In this document: positions 26,629 through 36,244 of the stretch, one piece after another
Numbering within the stretch: position 1 is the stretch's first letter
Layout of the letters: each line of letters starts with the position of its first letter
The notes under the pieces: generated by a model
The model's database searches: none
What the model saw: the letters and a program-made list of their open reading frames with translations, nothing else
Told to the model about the DNA's origin: nothing
Translations under genes and position numbers: made by a program
Source of the DNA: Undibacterium umbellatum
GTDB lineage: Bacteria > Pseudomonadota > Gammaproteobacteria > Burkholderiales > Burkholderiaceae_D
Direction: 5' to 3'
DNA length: 64,000 nucleotides
Assembly: GCF_014284125.1 (NCBI RefSeq)
Contig: NZ_JACOFX010000007.1
Location: 62,001 to 126,000 of the forward strand

Positions 26629-26877
26629 ATGGTTTTCCTTGCATTGACACGCAGTGGTCTGGATGAATTGATTGCGCTCAGAAAAACGCCGGATGTGGCG
26701 ATCTGGTGTGGTAGCAATGTCCTGAGTGAAGCTGAATATGCTGTTCTGTCAGGAGTGAATATTTCGCGTTTTAACTATCCACTGGAAAGCCGCGATGACA
26801 AAGCTTTCCAGTGCGCGTTGGAAACCATAGCAGATCACCATGCTGATGAAAAAATCTGGATAGAGAGTATTAACTAA
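26629..26877 (+). CDS. Hypothetical protein (82 aa)
   Basis: Small soluble protein starting MVFLALTRSGLDELIALRK. It reads as strand-helix-strand-helix units (VAIWCGSN, LSEAEYAVLSG, RFNYPL, ALETIADHHADEKIWIE). I do not recognise the family with certainty; similar short proteins occur in Oxalobacteraceae. A frame extends upstream to 26584 but ATG 26629 starts the folded part. It stands alone between the broken mazF and the chitinase gene. Confidence 0.5.
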   Translation: MVFLALTRSGLDELIALRKTPDVAIWCGSNVLSEAEYAVLSGVNISRFNYPLESRDDKAFQCALETIADHHADEKIWIESIN

Positions 26878-26970
26878 GTAATCGCGGAGCGAATAAACCT
26901 ATTGATTTTTTCGCATAACTTAAGCAAAGCTTCCTTCACTTTATAAGATTGGCTTCAGCCGCGGCATCCC

Positions 26971-28395
26971 TTACTTCGGCTCATAATGCAAACCACCTTT
27001 TAAACCCTCCTCAGGATACAAGCCTGTATACAAACTACGTAGCAGGCTACCCTCTTCATCATCCTGCCCCAGATGCCAGAACATGGCGCCGGCCAGTTTA
27101 TACTTTTTCAGATAAGCGATTTTGTAGCCGAAAGAAACTTCATTGTCATAGCTGATGAAAATTTTCTTTTCTGCGTTGTATATCCATGGCACCTTGGTTT
27201 CGTTACTGAAATAGGACTGATAACCAAGATTGGCGGCCAGCAGTTTCTTTATTTCGCCAAAGCTGGGCATGCGCGGGTCTTTGCGGGCGGTGCAGGTATC
27301 GCAACCTGCCAGCAAGCTGGGGTCGCCTGCGTACACATCGCCCGCAGGGGTGACAAATGGCTGATACAGGCCACGATTTTCTCCAGCTTCTACCTGGAAG
27401 TATGCACGGCCATAGAACGGCAAACCGAGCACCAGTTTACTGGCAGGCACACCGGCATACAGGTATTGCTGCACGGTGGCATCCACAGTCAGAGGCAAAG
27501 GTGAAGGGAAGCGTTGTTCCAGTGCTTTCTTGCTTAATGCCGGTTTGATGGGCAAGGCGCGCAGGGGATTATCGAACATGTGTTCACGCGCATCACCAAA
27601 CAAGTGGGCATTGTGGTTGGTCAATTTTTCCCATGGGCCGGTCAGGTCATAACTCATGAGATTGATGTAATCGACTTGGGCGGCGATTTGTGGCAAATGC
27701 AGGTAAGTGCGTGCCATATTGAAAGCACCACCGGCAACCGCTATCGTCAGTTGCGGGGCCAGCTTGTTACCTGGCCTGGTCGCTCTCAGTTGGCTCAGTT
27801 GCGTGCGCATTTCCTTGAGCAGATCAACAAAATTCTGGGCATCTTCTGCGCGGGGATATTCCCAGTCGAGATCAATGCCATCAAAGCCATATTCACGCAC
27901 CATGCCTACGCAGGACTGCGTCAGTTTCTTTCTATTTTCTGCTGTCGCAGCAGCAGTACGGTAACGGCCTACGGTAGGGCTTTCATCATTGCTATAGCCC
28001 CAGCCACCGATGGAAAACTGCAAGCGTAGATCGGGATTATGTTTCTTCAGTCCCTGCAATTCCTGGAAAATTTTTGCTGCTGCAGGCAGCTTCGTACCTT
28101 CTTCCAGTATGCATTTCCCGTCTTCGCTGATGGTCAGGAAAGAAAAATTAAGATGCGTCAGCATGCGTGCTTTTTCTGCCGTGATGGCAGACACCGGGAA
28201 GGCGACTTTGCCCTCGTCATAATGATTGATTTCTTCTTTGTCGAGCGCATAATAAGCCATCACCACAGGCTTGTTTTGCACTTTTACTGCGGGCTTACTG
28301 GTTTCTTTGGCCTGGCTGCCAGCAGTGGAAGATAAGACCAGCAGGCCGAACAGGCAAGACAGGAAGGGGCGAGGGGAAAAGTGTATGTTTTTCAT
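26971..28395 (-). CDS. Glycoside hydrolase family 18 chitinase
   Basis: Secreted chitin-degrading enzyme of 474 residues with signal peptide about 1-29. The GH18 catalytic motif DGIDLDWEYP is present with acid E179, together with LQFSIGGWGYS, INLMSYDLTGPW and the chitinase insertion-type segment LVLGLPFYGRAYF. No carbohydrate-binding module is seen, so the protein is a single catalytic domain. ATG codons at 28410 and 28401 are also in frame. A palindrome near 28.5 kb in the shared upstream region may regulate it. Confidence 0.92.
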   Translation of the reverse strand: MKNIHFSPRPFLSCLFGLLVLSSTAGSQAKETSKPAVKVQNKPVVMAYYALDKEEINHYDEGKVAFPVSAITAEKARMLTHLNFSFLTISEDGKCILEEGTKLPAAAKIFQELQGLKKHNPDLRLQFSIGGWGYSNDESPTVGRYRTAAATAENRKKLTQSCVGMVREYGFDGIDLDWEYPRAEDAQNFVDLLKEMRTQLSQLRATRPGNKLAPQLTIAVAGGAFNMARTYLHLPQIAAQVDYINLMSYDLTGPWEKLTNHNAHLFGDAREHMFDNPLRALPIKPALSKKALEQRFPSPLPLTVDATVQQYLYAGVPASKLVLGLPFYGRAYFQVEAGENRGLYQPFVTPAGDVYAGDPSLLAGCDTCTARKDPRMPSFGEIKKLLAANLGYQSYFSNETKVPWIYNAEKKIFISYDNEVSFGYKIAYLKKYKLAGAMFWHLGQDDEEGSLLRSLYTGLYPEEGLKGGLHYEPK

Positions 28396-28507
28396 ATGCA
28401 TAGCATGCAAGTGTGAGCAAGTTGGGTCAACAGGTTTTTATTTTTTGCGAAAGCAGGGCATACCACTTGCATGCCTGGCTTGTACCTTGAGAATACCAGT
28501 CCACTAG

Positions 28508-28524
28508 CATACCAGACTGGTATG
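28508..28524. promoter_or_regulatory. Palindrome in the chitinase-slyX divergent promoter
   Basis: Perfect inverted repeat CATACCA-GAC-TGGTATG. The half-site ATACCAG appears again at 28493 and GCATAC just after it, so several half-sites cluster within 45 bases. Chitin and N-acetylglucosamine genes are often controlled by GntR- or LacI-type regulators that bind short palindromes with TGGT/ACCA half-sites; which protein binds here is unknown. Confidence 0.45.
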
Positions 28525-28559
28525 GCATACTGTGTGCCTGATTAAATGAAAGCGATGCC

Positions 28560-28772
28560 ATGACGACAGAAGAAAGACTGATAGACCTGGAAATACGCCT
28601 GACCCGCCAGGATGATCTGGTCGATACCCTCAATACCCAGGTGTACAGGCAACAAAAGAAAATTGATGAGCTGGAGGCGCTGTGTGCGGCGATGGCAGCG
28701 CGACTGCGGGAAGTCGCTGTGGCGGCGAGTCAGAGGACTGCGGTGGTGGATGAGAGGCCACCGCATTATTGA
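28560..28772 (+). CDS. slyX: SlyX family protein
   Basis: Small coiled-coil protein of 70 residues: MTTEERLIDLEIRLTRQDDLVDTLN, then VYRQQKKIDELEALCAAMAARLRE and a Pro-rich tail ending RPPHY, the typical SlyX ending. The function of the family is not established. It is divergent from the chitinase gene and followed by a hairpin repeat. Confidence 0.85.
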   Translation: MTTEERLIDLEIRLTRQDDLVDTLNTQVYRQQKKIDELEALCAAMAARLREVAVAASQRTAVVDERPPHY

Positions 28773-28823
28773 ACCTTATCAAATCTGCTTATTGAAAAAA
28801 TCAGGCGCGTATTCGCTATGTAT

Positions 28824-28851
28824 CGTAGGAGCGGCTAAAGCTGCTCCTACG
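28824..28851. repeat. REP-like hairpin (GTAGGAGCGGC type)
   Basis: Inverted repeat CGTAGGAGCGGC / GCTGCTCCTACG with a four-base loop and one mismatch. This sequence type is a widespread intergenic hairpin in Gamma- and Betaproteobacteria. It lies between the convergent slyX and LivK-like genes and may also terminate transcription. Confidence 0.7.
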
Positions 28852-28873
28852 AGTTAGCCCACAATGCCGTTTC

Positions 28874-30043
28874 TCACTCCACCTGATAAACCCACTTCCC
28901 TCCCTTGATCTGCACCATGACACGTGCCCTTTGATCAAGACCCAGGTGATCAGATTTACTCATGTTAACTACGCCGTTGGTGGTGGCCAGGCCTTGTGTC
29001 GCTTCCAGGGCATCGCGCAATGCGGTGCGGAATTCCAGTGTGCCAGGATTAGCTTTTTTCAAGGCGATCGGGATGGCTTGTTGTAGCAGCAGGCCAGCAT
29101 CCCAGGCATAGGAGGCGAATGCAGCCAAACTGCCTGCGCCATAGGTGGCTTCAAACTTGTTGGAGAAATCCAGTGCAGCTTTTTTGACGGGGTTGTTGTC
29201 GGCCAGTTGCTTGGCCACCATGACCGGGCCGGTGGGCAGGTAGGTACCGTCGCAGTCTTTGCCGCAGACGCGCAGGAAATCACTGTTGGCGACGCCGTGG
29301 TTGTGATAGATGCGGCCTTTGTAGCCGCGCTCTGCCAGGGTTTTAGGTGGCAGGGCGGCGGGTGTACCAGAGGCGCCGACGACGATGGCTTCGGGGTTGC
29401 CGGACATGAGTTTCAAGACCTGACCAACCACGCTATTGTCACTGCGGCTGAAACGTTCGGTCGCCACGACCTTGATCTTTTTCAGCTCGGCATATTTCGT
29501 CACTTCTACCAGGAAGGCTTCACCCAGTGCGTCCGAGAAACCGATGAAGCCCATGGTCTTGATGCCCTTTTTGCTCATGTCTTCGGCGATTGCGATTGCC
29601 ATCATGGTGTCGGTCTGCGGTGTCTTGAACATCCAGGCTTTATTGGCATCCATGGGTTCTATGATGCGGTTGCTGGATGCCAGGCTGATGGTCGGGGTCT
29701 TGCCTTCACCAATGACGCCCAGCATGGCGAGGGAGTTGGGCGTAGTGGTCGAGCCTATGATGGCATCGACTTTTTCTTCCGAGATCAGCTTGCGGGTATT
29801 GGTCACGGTTTGCGTGGTGTCTGAAGCATCGTCGAGGACGATGTAGTCGACTTTTTTGCCTGCAATTTCCTTGGGCAACATGGCTATCGCATTTTTCTCT
29901 GGGATACCCAGCGAGGCCGCCGGGCCTGTCGATGAGATGGTGACGCCTATTTTGATCTGTGCCTGCGCATTAATACTGAGGCTGGCACATAGCATGATCG
30001 CTGCTGCCAGCAGGCTTTTCTTGATGTGGGTATTTGTCTTCAT
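28874..30043 (-). CDS. LivK-like ABC substrate-binding protein (Peripla_BP_6)
   Basis: Periplasmic receptor of 389 residues with signal peptide ending SINAQAQ. It begins KIGVTISSTGPAASLG and has IGSTTTPNSLAMLGVIGEGKTP, GFIGFSDALGEAF, VVGASGTPAALPPKTL and YNHGVANSDFL-like segments typical of branched-chain amino acid or aromatic-acid receptors. Two Cys (RVCGKDCDG) may form a disulfide. No permease genes accompany it. Its 5' end is overlapped by the frameshifted tail of the P450 gene. Confidence 0.9.
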   Translation of the reverse strand: MKTNTHIKKSLLAAAIMLCASLSINAQAQIKIGVTISSTGPAASLGIPEKNAIAMLPKEIAGKKVDYIVLDDASDTTQTVTNTRKLISEEKVDAIIGSTTTPNSLAMLGVIGEGKTPTISLASSNRIIEPMDANKAWMFKTPQTDTMMAIAIAEDMSKKGIKTMGFIGFSDALGEAFLVEVTKYAELKKIKVVATERFSRSDNSVVGQVLKLMSGNPEAIVVGASGTPAALPPKTLAERGYKGRIYHNHGVANSDFLRVCGKDCDGTYLPTGPVMVAKQLADNNPVKKAALDFSNKFEATYGAGSLAAFASYAWDAGLLLQQAIPIALKKANPGTLEFRTALRDALEATQGLATTNGVVNMSKSDHLGLDQRARVMVQIKGGKWVYQVE

Positions 30044-30073
30044 AGTGTCTCCGTATTTTTGTTGTGAGTAATT

Positions 30074-31301
30074 TTATAGTTTGCAGGGTACTGATAAAAA
30101 ACCGCGAAAGCGTGCGCGTCCACCTCTGACGGGTGCTGCGCTTAACTGGTCGTGCCAGCAGGCGAGAAATTGCCACCCTGCCTTCCAGTCGCGCCAGGAA
30201 CATGCCCGCGCACTGGTGTATGCCAGATGCAAACGCCAGATGGCGGTTGGGGCTGCGGCTGATGTCCAGTTGGTCGGGATCAGGAAATTGCAAGGGATCG
30301 CGATTGGCCGCACCTATGCACAGGCTGATGCGGCTGCCAGCAGCAATATCGACATCACCGAGTTGCGTATCCACTGTCGTCATGCGGTTGCCCAACTGGT
30401 TGGAACTTTCAAAGCGCAAAAATTCTTCTATGGCGGTGTTGATCATTTCTGGCTGGGCGATCAGGCGAGCCTTTTGCTCCGGCCATTCCTGCAAGGCGAC
30501 CAGGCCATTGCCTATCAGGTTGGTGGTGGTTTCATGCCCGGCATTAAGCAGGAAGACACAGTTTTGCAAGAGCTCGGTTTCAGTCAGTTTTTCACCATTT
30601 GCTTCGCCTTCTATCAGACGAGTCAGCATGTCGGCCTTTGGGTCACCGGGATGACTGCGGCGTTGTGCCACTAGTTGCTTAAGGTATTCCAGAAATTCTG
30701 CGACACACTGGTTGGCATAGGCAAAAAATTCAGGCGTGATGGCTGGCTCCAGCGCTCCGAGTATGGCGAGTGACCATGCCCGCAAAGGCTCGCGTTGATC
30801 ATGTGGTACAGCCAGCAAATTGCCTATGATTTCTACCGGTATGGCGGAGGCGAAGTCTGTGATGAGATCAACTTCACCCTTGCTTTCCATCTGGTCCAGC
30901 AAGCCATCGACCAGCTTGATAAGCCCGGGTTCGGTATTGGCCATAGCTGCGGGGGTCAGGCCCCCCATGATGAGACGGCGCACTCTTGTGTGCAGCGGTG
31001 GGTCGTTGAAGACGAGGCTATTTGTGTGATGTTCATACAGCAGCGAATCGCCATAGCGCGGCTTGAATTCCAGCTTTTTATCCGAACTGAAAGTCTTCGC
31101 GTCTTTGTACACATGCATCAGGTCGGCATAACGTGTCAGCAAGTAAGAGCCATCCGGCATCTTGCGCACGGGGGTCTGTTCGCGCAGCGCGTGGTAGTAG
31201 GGATAGGGGTTCTGGTAAAAATCGGCGGGCAGGTGGCGCAGGTCAAAATCATCCGTTATAAGCGGAGGCAATGTGACAGAGTTTCGATACTCAGAAGTCA
31301 T
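30074..31301 (-). pseudogene. Cytochrome P450 with a frameshift near the 3' end
   Basis: Haem monooxygenase of the bacterial CYP class. Present: I-helix LLNAGHETTTNLIGNG, ExxR in EEFLRFE, and haem loop GIHQCAGMFLARLEGR with the Cys codon at 30210-30212. After SRLLAR (about 30150) the frame runs into an unrelated basic tail that continues 74 bases into the next gene, ending at 29970. One frame over, the same bases read QLSAAPVRGGRARFRGFLSVPCKL then stop at 30074, the normal P450 C-terminus. So a 1- or 2-base indel occurred near 30149. The start ATG 31301 directly follows a terminator. Confidence 0.75.
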
Positions 31302-31306
31302 AAAAA

Positions 31307-31350
31307 ACCCGGCAAAGGACAGAGTTTGCACTCTGTCCGATTTGCCGGGT
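31307..31350 (-). terminator. Strong Rho-independent terminator after the MBL-fold gene
   Basis: On the minus strand a stem ACCCGGCAA.../...TTGCCGGGT with an inner nine-base stem GGACAGAGT / ACTCTGTCC is followed by six T. It lies 30 bases after the stop of the MBL-fold gene. The six T run straight into the ATG of the P450 gene, leaving no space for a ribosome site. Confidence 0.85.
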
Positions 31351-31379
31351 ACTGTCAATCAGGCTGACGACAATTCAGA

Positions 31380-32360
31380 TCATGGCAGTGGCACATAATT
31401 CAGCGGCATCCAGGCATAGCCTTTGCCCTCCTTGCGTATATAACCCAGGCCAGGGAAGGACAGGTGGGCAGAACCTACCTGATAGGAATGCTGCGCTGCA
31501 TCAGCATAGGCTTTTTGCCTTTGTGCATAAGCTGCCTTGCTGTCGCTGTCGAATTGTATGGTGACTGCAGGGTTTTCAAATTGCACTGCAGCGACATGCA
31601 TGAGGTCACCCCACAAGACCAGGGTCTGACCTTTGCTCTCTACCTTGTAGATGCTGTGACCAGGGGTATGGCCATGGGAAGCGACTGCCTTGATGCCGGG
31701 TACCAGTTCTGTATCACCTTCGAAGGACTTCAACTTGCCAGCCTGCACATAGGGTTTCAGGATGGCAATGGCTTTTTCAAAACTGCCTTTGGCATCGGCG
31801 GGGGCCTTGTCCAGATTGGCCTGGCTTAACCAGTAATCAGTGTCATGCTGGTCTACGCGTACGATAGCATTCGGGAAAGCTGCTTTGTCGCCATCTACCA
31901 GGCCGCCGATATGGTCTGTGTGCATATGGGTGATGTAGATTTCATCGATTTGCTCAGGCAGATAACCGGAGGCTTTCAGGCTTGCCTGCAACTTACCCAG
32001 GGTAGGTCCAAAGAACACACCGGCACCGCTGTCTATCAATACCAGCTTGTTGCCCGTGTTGATGAGATAGGCATTCACCGAGGTCACAACAGGGGACTGT
32101 AAATGGTATTTGCTGAGTGCCTTGCCGACTTTTTCTGGCGTGGTATTGGTCAGCAGTTTATCAACAGGCAGGGGTACTACGCCATCAGACAAGACCGTGA
32201 TTTCAAAATCACCCAGCATGCTGCGGTAAAAACCGGGGGCGCTGGTTTTTACCATGGGCGCGGCGGCATGGGCGCTGATGGCAGGTATGCCAAACACAGC
32301 GACGCCAGCAAGAATGGAAGAACTGAACAGGCCGGAGCGGAGCAAACTTTTCAATTGCAT
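31380..32360 (-). CDS. Secreted MBL-fold metallo-hydrolase
   Basis: Metallo-beta-lactamase-fold enzyme of 326 residues with signal peptide about 1-33. The zinc motif THMHTDHIGG gives H145, H147, D149 and H150; further ligands are in SHGHTPGHS and LWGDLMH. The layout matches the quorum-quenching/lactonase-like and PNGM-type MBL proteins rather than true beta-lactamases. The substrate is unknown. It is followed by a strong terminator. Confidence 0.88.
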   Translation of the reverse strand: MQLKSLLRSGLFSSSILAGVAVFGIPAISAHAAAPMVKTSAPGFYRSMLGDFEITVLSDGVVPLPVDKLLTNTTPEKVGKALSKYHLQSPVVTSVNAYLINTGNKLVLIDSGAGVFFGPTLGKLQASLKASGYLPEQIDEIYITHMHTDHIGGLVDGDKAAFPNAIVRVDQHDTDYWLSQANLDKAPADAKGSFEKAIAILKPYVQAGKLKSFEGDTELVPGIKAVASHGHTPGHSIYKVESKGQTLVLWGDLMHVAAVQFENPAVTIQFDSDSKAAYAQRQKAYADAAQHSYQVGSAHLSFPGLGYIRKEGKGYAWMPLNYVPLP

Positions 32361-32501
32361 GGTTTTTCCTTTGAAGGTGGCAGTGACGCAGCAGGCTGGT
32401 AACTAGAATCTGGCAGCTTGCTGTGATGGACACGAAAATTGCAAATGCGACAGCTATTATGCCGAATTTCTGCCAAGCTCGTTGAGGCGGGAAAATGAAG
32501 G

Positions 32502-33353
32502 CTAGCTGATCAGGGATGCAGTCAGGGCATCGACCTCTTCTGCCGATTCAGACAGGATGGAAAGCAGGGTGCCTTCGCCAACAGCAAAATCTATTTCCGA
32601 TGCTGACTGACGTATGTTCTCTGGCGAGCGCGGGTCCAGAGGCGATGGTACTGCTGCCAGTTCATTCGCCAGCACCAAAGTATCGCCCAGGGTTTCTGGT
32701 GGCATGACGCGCATACCATACCACAGGGCTTCTACCGCTGATACCACGCGCTTTGGCACCAGCAATTTGTTCAAGACGGCACGGCCGATGAAAGTTTCAT
32801 CGGTTTCCGCCAGGGCGTCTGGAGATGTCTGGCTGGATTCAATTTCCAGCAAGGCCGGGAATTCCTGTGCCCGCGACAGCAGATAAAAACCACCGACTTC
32901 ATGGACTATGCCAGCGAACAGTGCGGTTTCAGCATCCACCTTGCTGACCTTGCGGGCAATCAGGTGGGCCAGTGCAGCCACGTAGGCGGAATGACGCCAC
33001 AAGGCTTCCATCTTGGCGCGTATGGCGGGGTCAGAGACCGCAGCACTTAGCTGGCGCATAACGACAGCAGCCGTGACGGAGCGCAGGGTATTGAAGCCCA
33101 GTATGGTGATGGCCGTGCGGATATTGGTGACGCCGCCGCCGAAGCGGTTGTAGGCAACAGAATTGGCAATGGCAACCACGCGGGCTGACATCAGGGGTTC
33201 AGTCATGACCAGTTTTGCGGCTGTCTCGATGCCGCAATCGGGGTCGTCGAGTGCCTGTTGTATCTTCAGCGAGGCATTCACATTGGTAGGGAATACCAAG
33301 TCCCCCTTGCTGGCTTGTGCAACGATACTCTTTAATGCTTCCGACTTGTTCAT
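32502..33353 (-). CDS. HDOD-domain protein
   Basis: Signalling protein of 283 residues made almost entirely of one HDOD domain: FPTNVNASLKIQQALDDPDCGIETAAKLVMTEPLMSARVV, NIRTAITILGFNTLRS and ALFAGIVHEVGGFYLLS. It lies 51 bases downstream of a chemoreceptor gene on the same strand, a pairing that suggests a shared role in motility or chemotaxis control. Confidence 0.9.
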   Translation of the reverse strand: MNKSEALKSIVAQASKGDLVFPTNVNASLKIQQALDDPDCGIETAAKLVMTEPLMSARVVAIANSVAYNRFGGGVTNIRTAITILGFNTLRSVTAAVVMRQLSAAVSDPAIRAKMEALWRHSAYVAALAHLIARKVSKVDAETALFAGIVHEVGGFYLLSRAQEFPALLEIESSQTSPDALAETDETFIGRAVLNKLLVPKRVVSAVEALWYGMRVMPPETLGDTLVLANELAAVPSPLDPRSPENIRQSASEIDFAVGEGTLLSILSESAEEVDALTASLIS

Positions 33354-33404
33354 AATGTGATAATTGGAGCAGACCTGAAGCAGGGGATCTGCCCCACAGG
33401 CCCG

Positions 33405-35096
33405 CTAATTCTTATTGAAACCTAGCGCCCTCACCAGTTTACCAGCAGTCGCCATGATGAAAGAGGTTTCTTCTTCAGTATAGTCGTTCCTGGAGACGTT
33501 GACATTAGTCGCCTGGCTTACCGCTTGCACGCGGCGTACATGATTGCCTGCAGCATCCAGTTTAAAAGCCGATACTGCTCTTGCCAGGTTGTTGGCCTGT
33601 TCTTCCATGCTTTCTGCCGCTGCGGCTGCCTGTTCTACCAGGGCGGCATTTTGTTGTGTCATCTCATCCATCTGGTTGATGGCGCGGTTGACTTCTTCTA
33701 TGCCTGAGCTTTGCTCCTGGCCAGCAGCAGTGATCTCGGACATGATTTCTGCCACGTGTTTTACCGAGCTGACGATTTCATTCATGGTTTTGCCAGCTGC
33801 ATCGACAAGCTTGCCACCGGCATCGACTTTTTCTACAGAATCACCGATCAGGGTTTTAATCTCTTTGGCAGCACTGGCGCTACGTTGTGCCAGATTGCGC
33901 ACTTCAGAAGCCACGACAGCAAAGCCGCGCCCCTGTTCACCGGCACGGGCAGCTTCCACCGCCGCATTCAGAGCCAGGATATTGGTCTGGAAGGCAATAC
34001 CATCGATGACGCTGATGATATCGACAATCTTGCGTGAGCTTTCCTTGATGGAGTCCATGGTATGGACAACTTTACCCACTTCTTCGCCACCCTTGATGGC
34101 GAAATTGGAAGCCGAGGTGACCAGGCCATTTGCCTGTCTGGCATTGTCAGCATTGTGTCTGACGGTGGCAGTGATTTCTTCCATGGAGCTGGCTGTTTCT
34201 TCGAGTGCGCCAGCCTGGTTTTCAGTGCGTGAAGACAGGTCAGAATTTCCGGTCGAGATTTCTACTGCAGCTATCGCAATTGCATCCGTGCCTTGCCTGA
34301 CTTCGCTGACGATGTTGTGCAGGTTGTCGCTCATTTCCTTGAGGGCATTCAGCAATTCACTGATTTCATCGGTGCCATCAGACGCTTCCCGGAAACTCAG
34401 TTCACCAGCGGCGACTCGCTTGGCGATAACAACCGCATCTCGCAAGGGCGTGGTGATGCTGCGTGTCAGGAAGATGGAAAATCCCGCACCAAACAACAAG
34501 ATCACTGCACCTATGGCGAACAGGGTAGTCGTCAATTGTTTGCCCTTGCTCTCGGCAATGTCAGCCAATTCAGAGGCTGCCTTGTTTTGGATATCCACCA
34601 GTTTATTGATTTCAAGCAAGGCTTTTTGTTGTATGGGGTCGACCTGCGTAGCGATGAGTTTGACAGCTTCTTCACCATTAAAGGCCAGCAGCATTTTCAT
34701 GGCTTCCTTGATAGGCACATCAACTTGCTTGTCAAACTCCGAGACGCTGTCGACTATCTTCTTTTCTTCTTCGCTAAGTCCGAGTGCGATAAGTTTTTCG
34801 CGTGCTTCGGCAAATCGGGCTTGCTGTTTTTTGGATATGACTTTTTGCTTGTCAATTTCACCGATATCGCTTTGCAGACCTATATTGCGTATGGCAATGC
34901 CGCCTTCCAGCATGCTGCTTTTCATGGTGGCAGCGAGTTCACTTTTGCTGTGTGAAAGTTCCAGCCCGGCAACCATATCCTTGCGATTGCTGGCGCTGAA
35001 GATGCTGTCAATGACCAGTATGAGTACCAGAGTAGCGAGTATCACACCAAAGCCCACAGCGAGTCGGGTTCCTATGCGCAAGTGACGCAAATTCAT
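33405..35096 (-). CDS. Methyl-accepting chemotaxis protein (4HB sensor)
   Basis: Chemoreceptor of 563 residues. Membrane segments at about 13-33 and 190-210 bracket a 155-residue four-helix-bundle-type periplasmic domain. HAMP follows (about 212-265), then the signalling domain with tip [33 protein letters not shown]. The last 50 residues form a tail ([16 protein letters not shown]...LGFNKN) absent from the other chemoreceptor in this window. The ligand is unknown. Confidence 0.95.
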   Translation of the reverse strand: MNLRHLRIGTRLAVGFGVILATLVLILVIDSIFSASNRKDMVAGLELSHSKSELAATMKSSMLEGGIAIRNIGLQSDIGEIDKQKVISKKQQARFAEAREKLIALGLSEEEKKIVDSVSEFDKQVDVPIKEAMKMLLAFNGEEAVKLIATQVDPIQQKALLEINKLVDIQNKAASELADIAESKGKQLTTTLFAIGAVILLFGAGFSIFLTRSITTPLRDAVVIAKRVAAGELSFREASDGTDEISELLNALKEMSDNLHNIVSEVRQGTDAIAIAAVEISTGNSDLSSRTENQAGALEETASSMEEITATVRHNADNARQANGLVTSASNFAIKGGEEVGKVVHTMDSIKESSRKIVDIISVIDGIAFQTNILALNAAVEAARAGEQGRGFAVVASEVRNLAQRSASAAKEIKTLIGDSVEKVDAGGKLVDAAGKTMNEIVSSVKHVAEIMSEITAAGQEQSSGIEEVNRAINQMDEMTQQNAALVEQAAAAAESMEEQANNLARAVSAFKLDAAGNHVRRVQAVSQATNVNVSRNDYTEEETSFIMATAGKLVRALGFNKN

Positions 35097-35526
35097 AGTG
35101 AATCTCCCAGAAAGAAAACTGTTACTACGAGGTCGTGCTTACATAAAATCTTGATCTGGCTGGCTTGCTGCCTGGAAATCTGGCCGCTTTATCACATGCA
35201 AGCTATATGCCAGCATGTTGTCACGGACAAGCATCGAACTATCACACAGAAATTTGCTGGCGATATCCAGGCAAGCATTTGCATGGTGAAAAGATTTCAG
35301 ATAAGCCTCTTAGAAAAAACTTTTTCATAAAACAACATAACAGAACCCGAGGAAGAGAAAATCTGGTATCTCGGACTTCACATGGAATAAGCTACGGTGT
35401 GCTTTTCGTATCACAACGCATTAGCAGTTAACTAAATCACTTTGTTTCCATACTATGCCAAAATTGCTTTTGCGCAAAGCACGCATGGCGCAAGTTTTTG
35501 TTAAATTCTATTGATCGAAAGCAAGA
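35097..35526. other. Intergenic region upstream of divergent genes
   Basis: About 430 bases between the chemoreceptor gene (minus) and the Gly/Cys-rich protein gene (plus). It must contain both promoters. I see no repeat, hairpin or supported small gene in it. Confidence 0.4.
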
Positions 35527-36243
35527 ATGCTGATGTCCATCCTCCTTGGTTTGCTTGTACTTGTGCTTGCCGTCAGTCTGCTAGTGGTCTGGACTCGCTG
35601 GCGACGTGCAGCACAGGCTGACTATATACGCAGCTATATGTTTCCACCTGGACTGTTGGAAAGACTACACAAACAGCGACCCGATCTCGCTTTAAAAGAT
35701 CAACAACTGGTCGCGAGAGCCTTGCGACAATTTTTTCTGGTCTATTTGAAGTCCGGTTTCAAGCATATTTCCATGCCTTCTCAAGTGGTTGATGAGTTAT
35801 GGCATGAATTTATACTATATACAAAAAACTACGAGCAATTTTGCCAAAGAGCTTTTGGCCGTTACATGCACCATACCCCGGCAGCTGTATTGGGCGCTGG
35901 CCAGCGCAGTAATGAAGGCTTGCGTCGTACCTGGTGGTTTGCTTGTCTGGAAGAAAATATCAATCCACGCCGTGCGACCCGCTTGCCGCTCTTGTTTGCC
36001 CTAGATGCAAAATGGAATATCGCCGATGGTTTTCGTTATGCACCGGATTGCAGCGCCTTACGCGCCAACGGTGATGGCACGGTGTATTGCGGCGGCGATT
36101 TTTACGGCGCGGGCAGCAGTGATGCTTCTTACGATTTTGGCGATACAGCGCGCGATAGTGGTGGTGCCGGAGCTAGTAGCAATGACAGCGGTGGCGGCGA
36201 CAGTTCAGGCTGCGGAGGCGGCTGTGGCGGGGGCGGAGATTAA
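35527..36243 (+). CDS. Membrane-anchored glycine/cysteine-rich domain protein
   Basis: Protein of 238 residues. A single membrane segment (about 3-23) is followed by a soluble domain with MPSQVVDELWHEFILYTKNYEQFC and GRYMHHTP, a signature of the glycine-rich domain-containing protein family. The C-terminus is disordered and rich in Gly, Ser and Asp, ending CGGGCGGGGD, which resembles the Cys-Gly tail of TIGR04222-type membrane proteins. The function is unknown. ATG codons at 35527 and 35533 are both possible. Confidence 0.75.
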   Translation: MLMSILLGLLVLVLAVSLLVVWTRWRRAAQADYIRSYMFPPGLLERLHKQRPDLALKDQQLVARALRQFFLVYLKSGFKHISMPSQVVDELWHEFILYTKNYEQFCQRAFGRYMHHTPAAVLGAGQRSNEGLRRTWWFACLEENINPRRATRLPLLFALDAKWNIADGFRYAPDCSALRANGDGTVYCGGDFYGAGSSDASYDFGDTARDSGGAGASSNDSGGGDSSGCGGGCGGGGD

Positions 36244-36244
36244 C

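Noticed and set aside
33544-35085. 513-codon plus-strand frame opposite the chemoreceptor gene
   Set aside because: Low-complexity Ser/Ala/Thr composition from the mirror image of chemoreceptor codons; no ribosome site; the opposite strand is a clear MCP.
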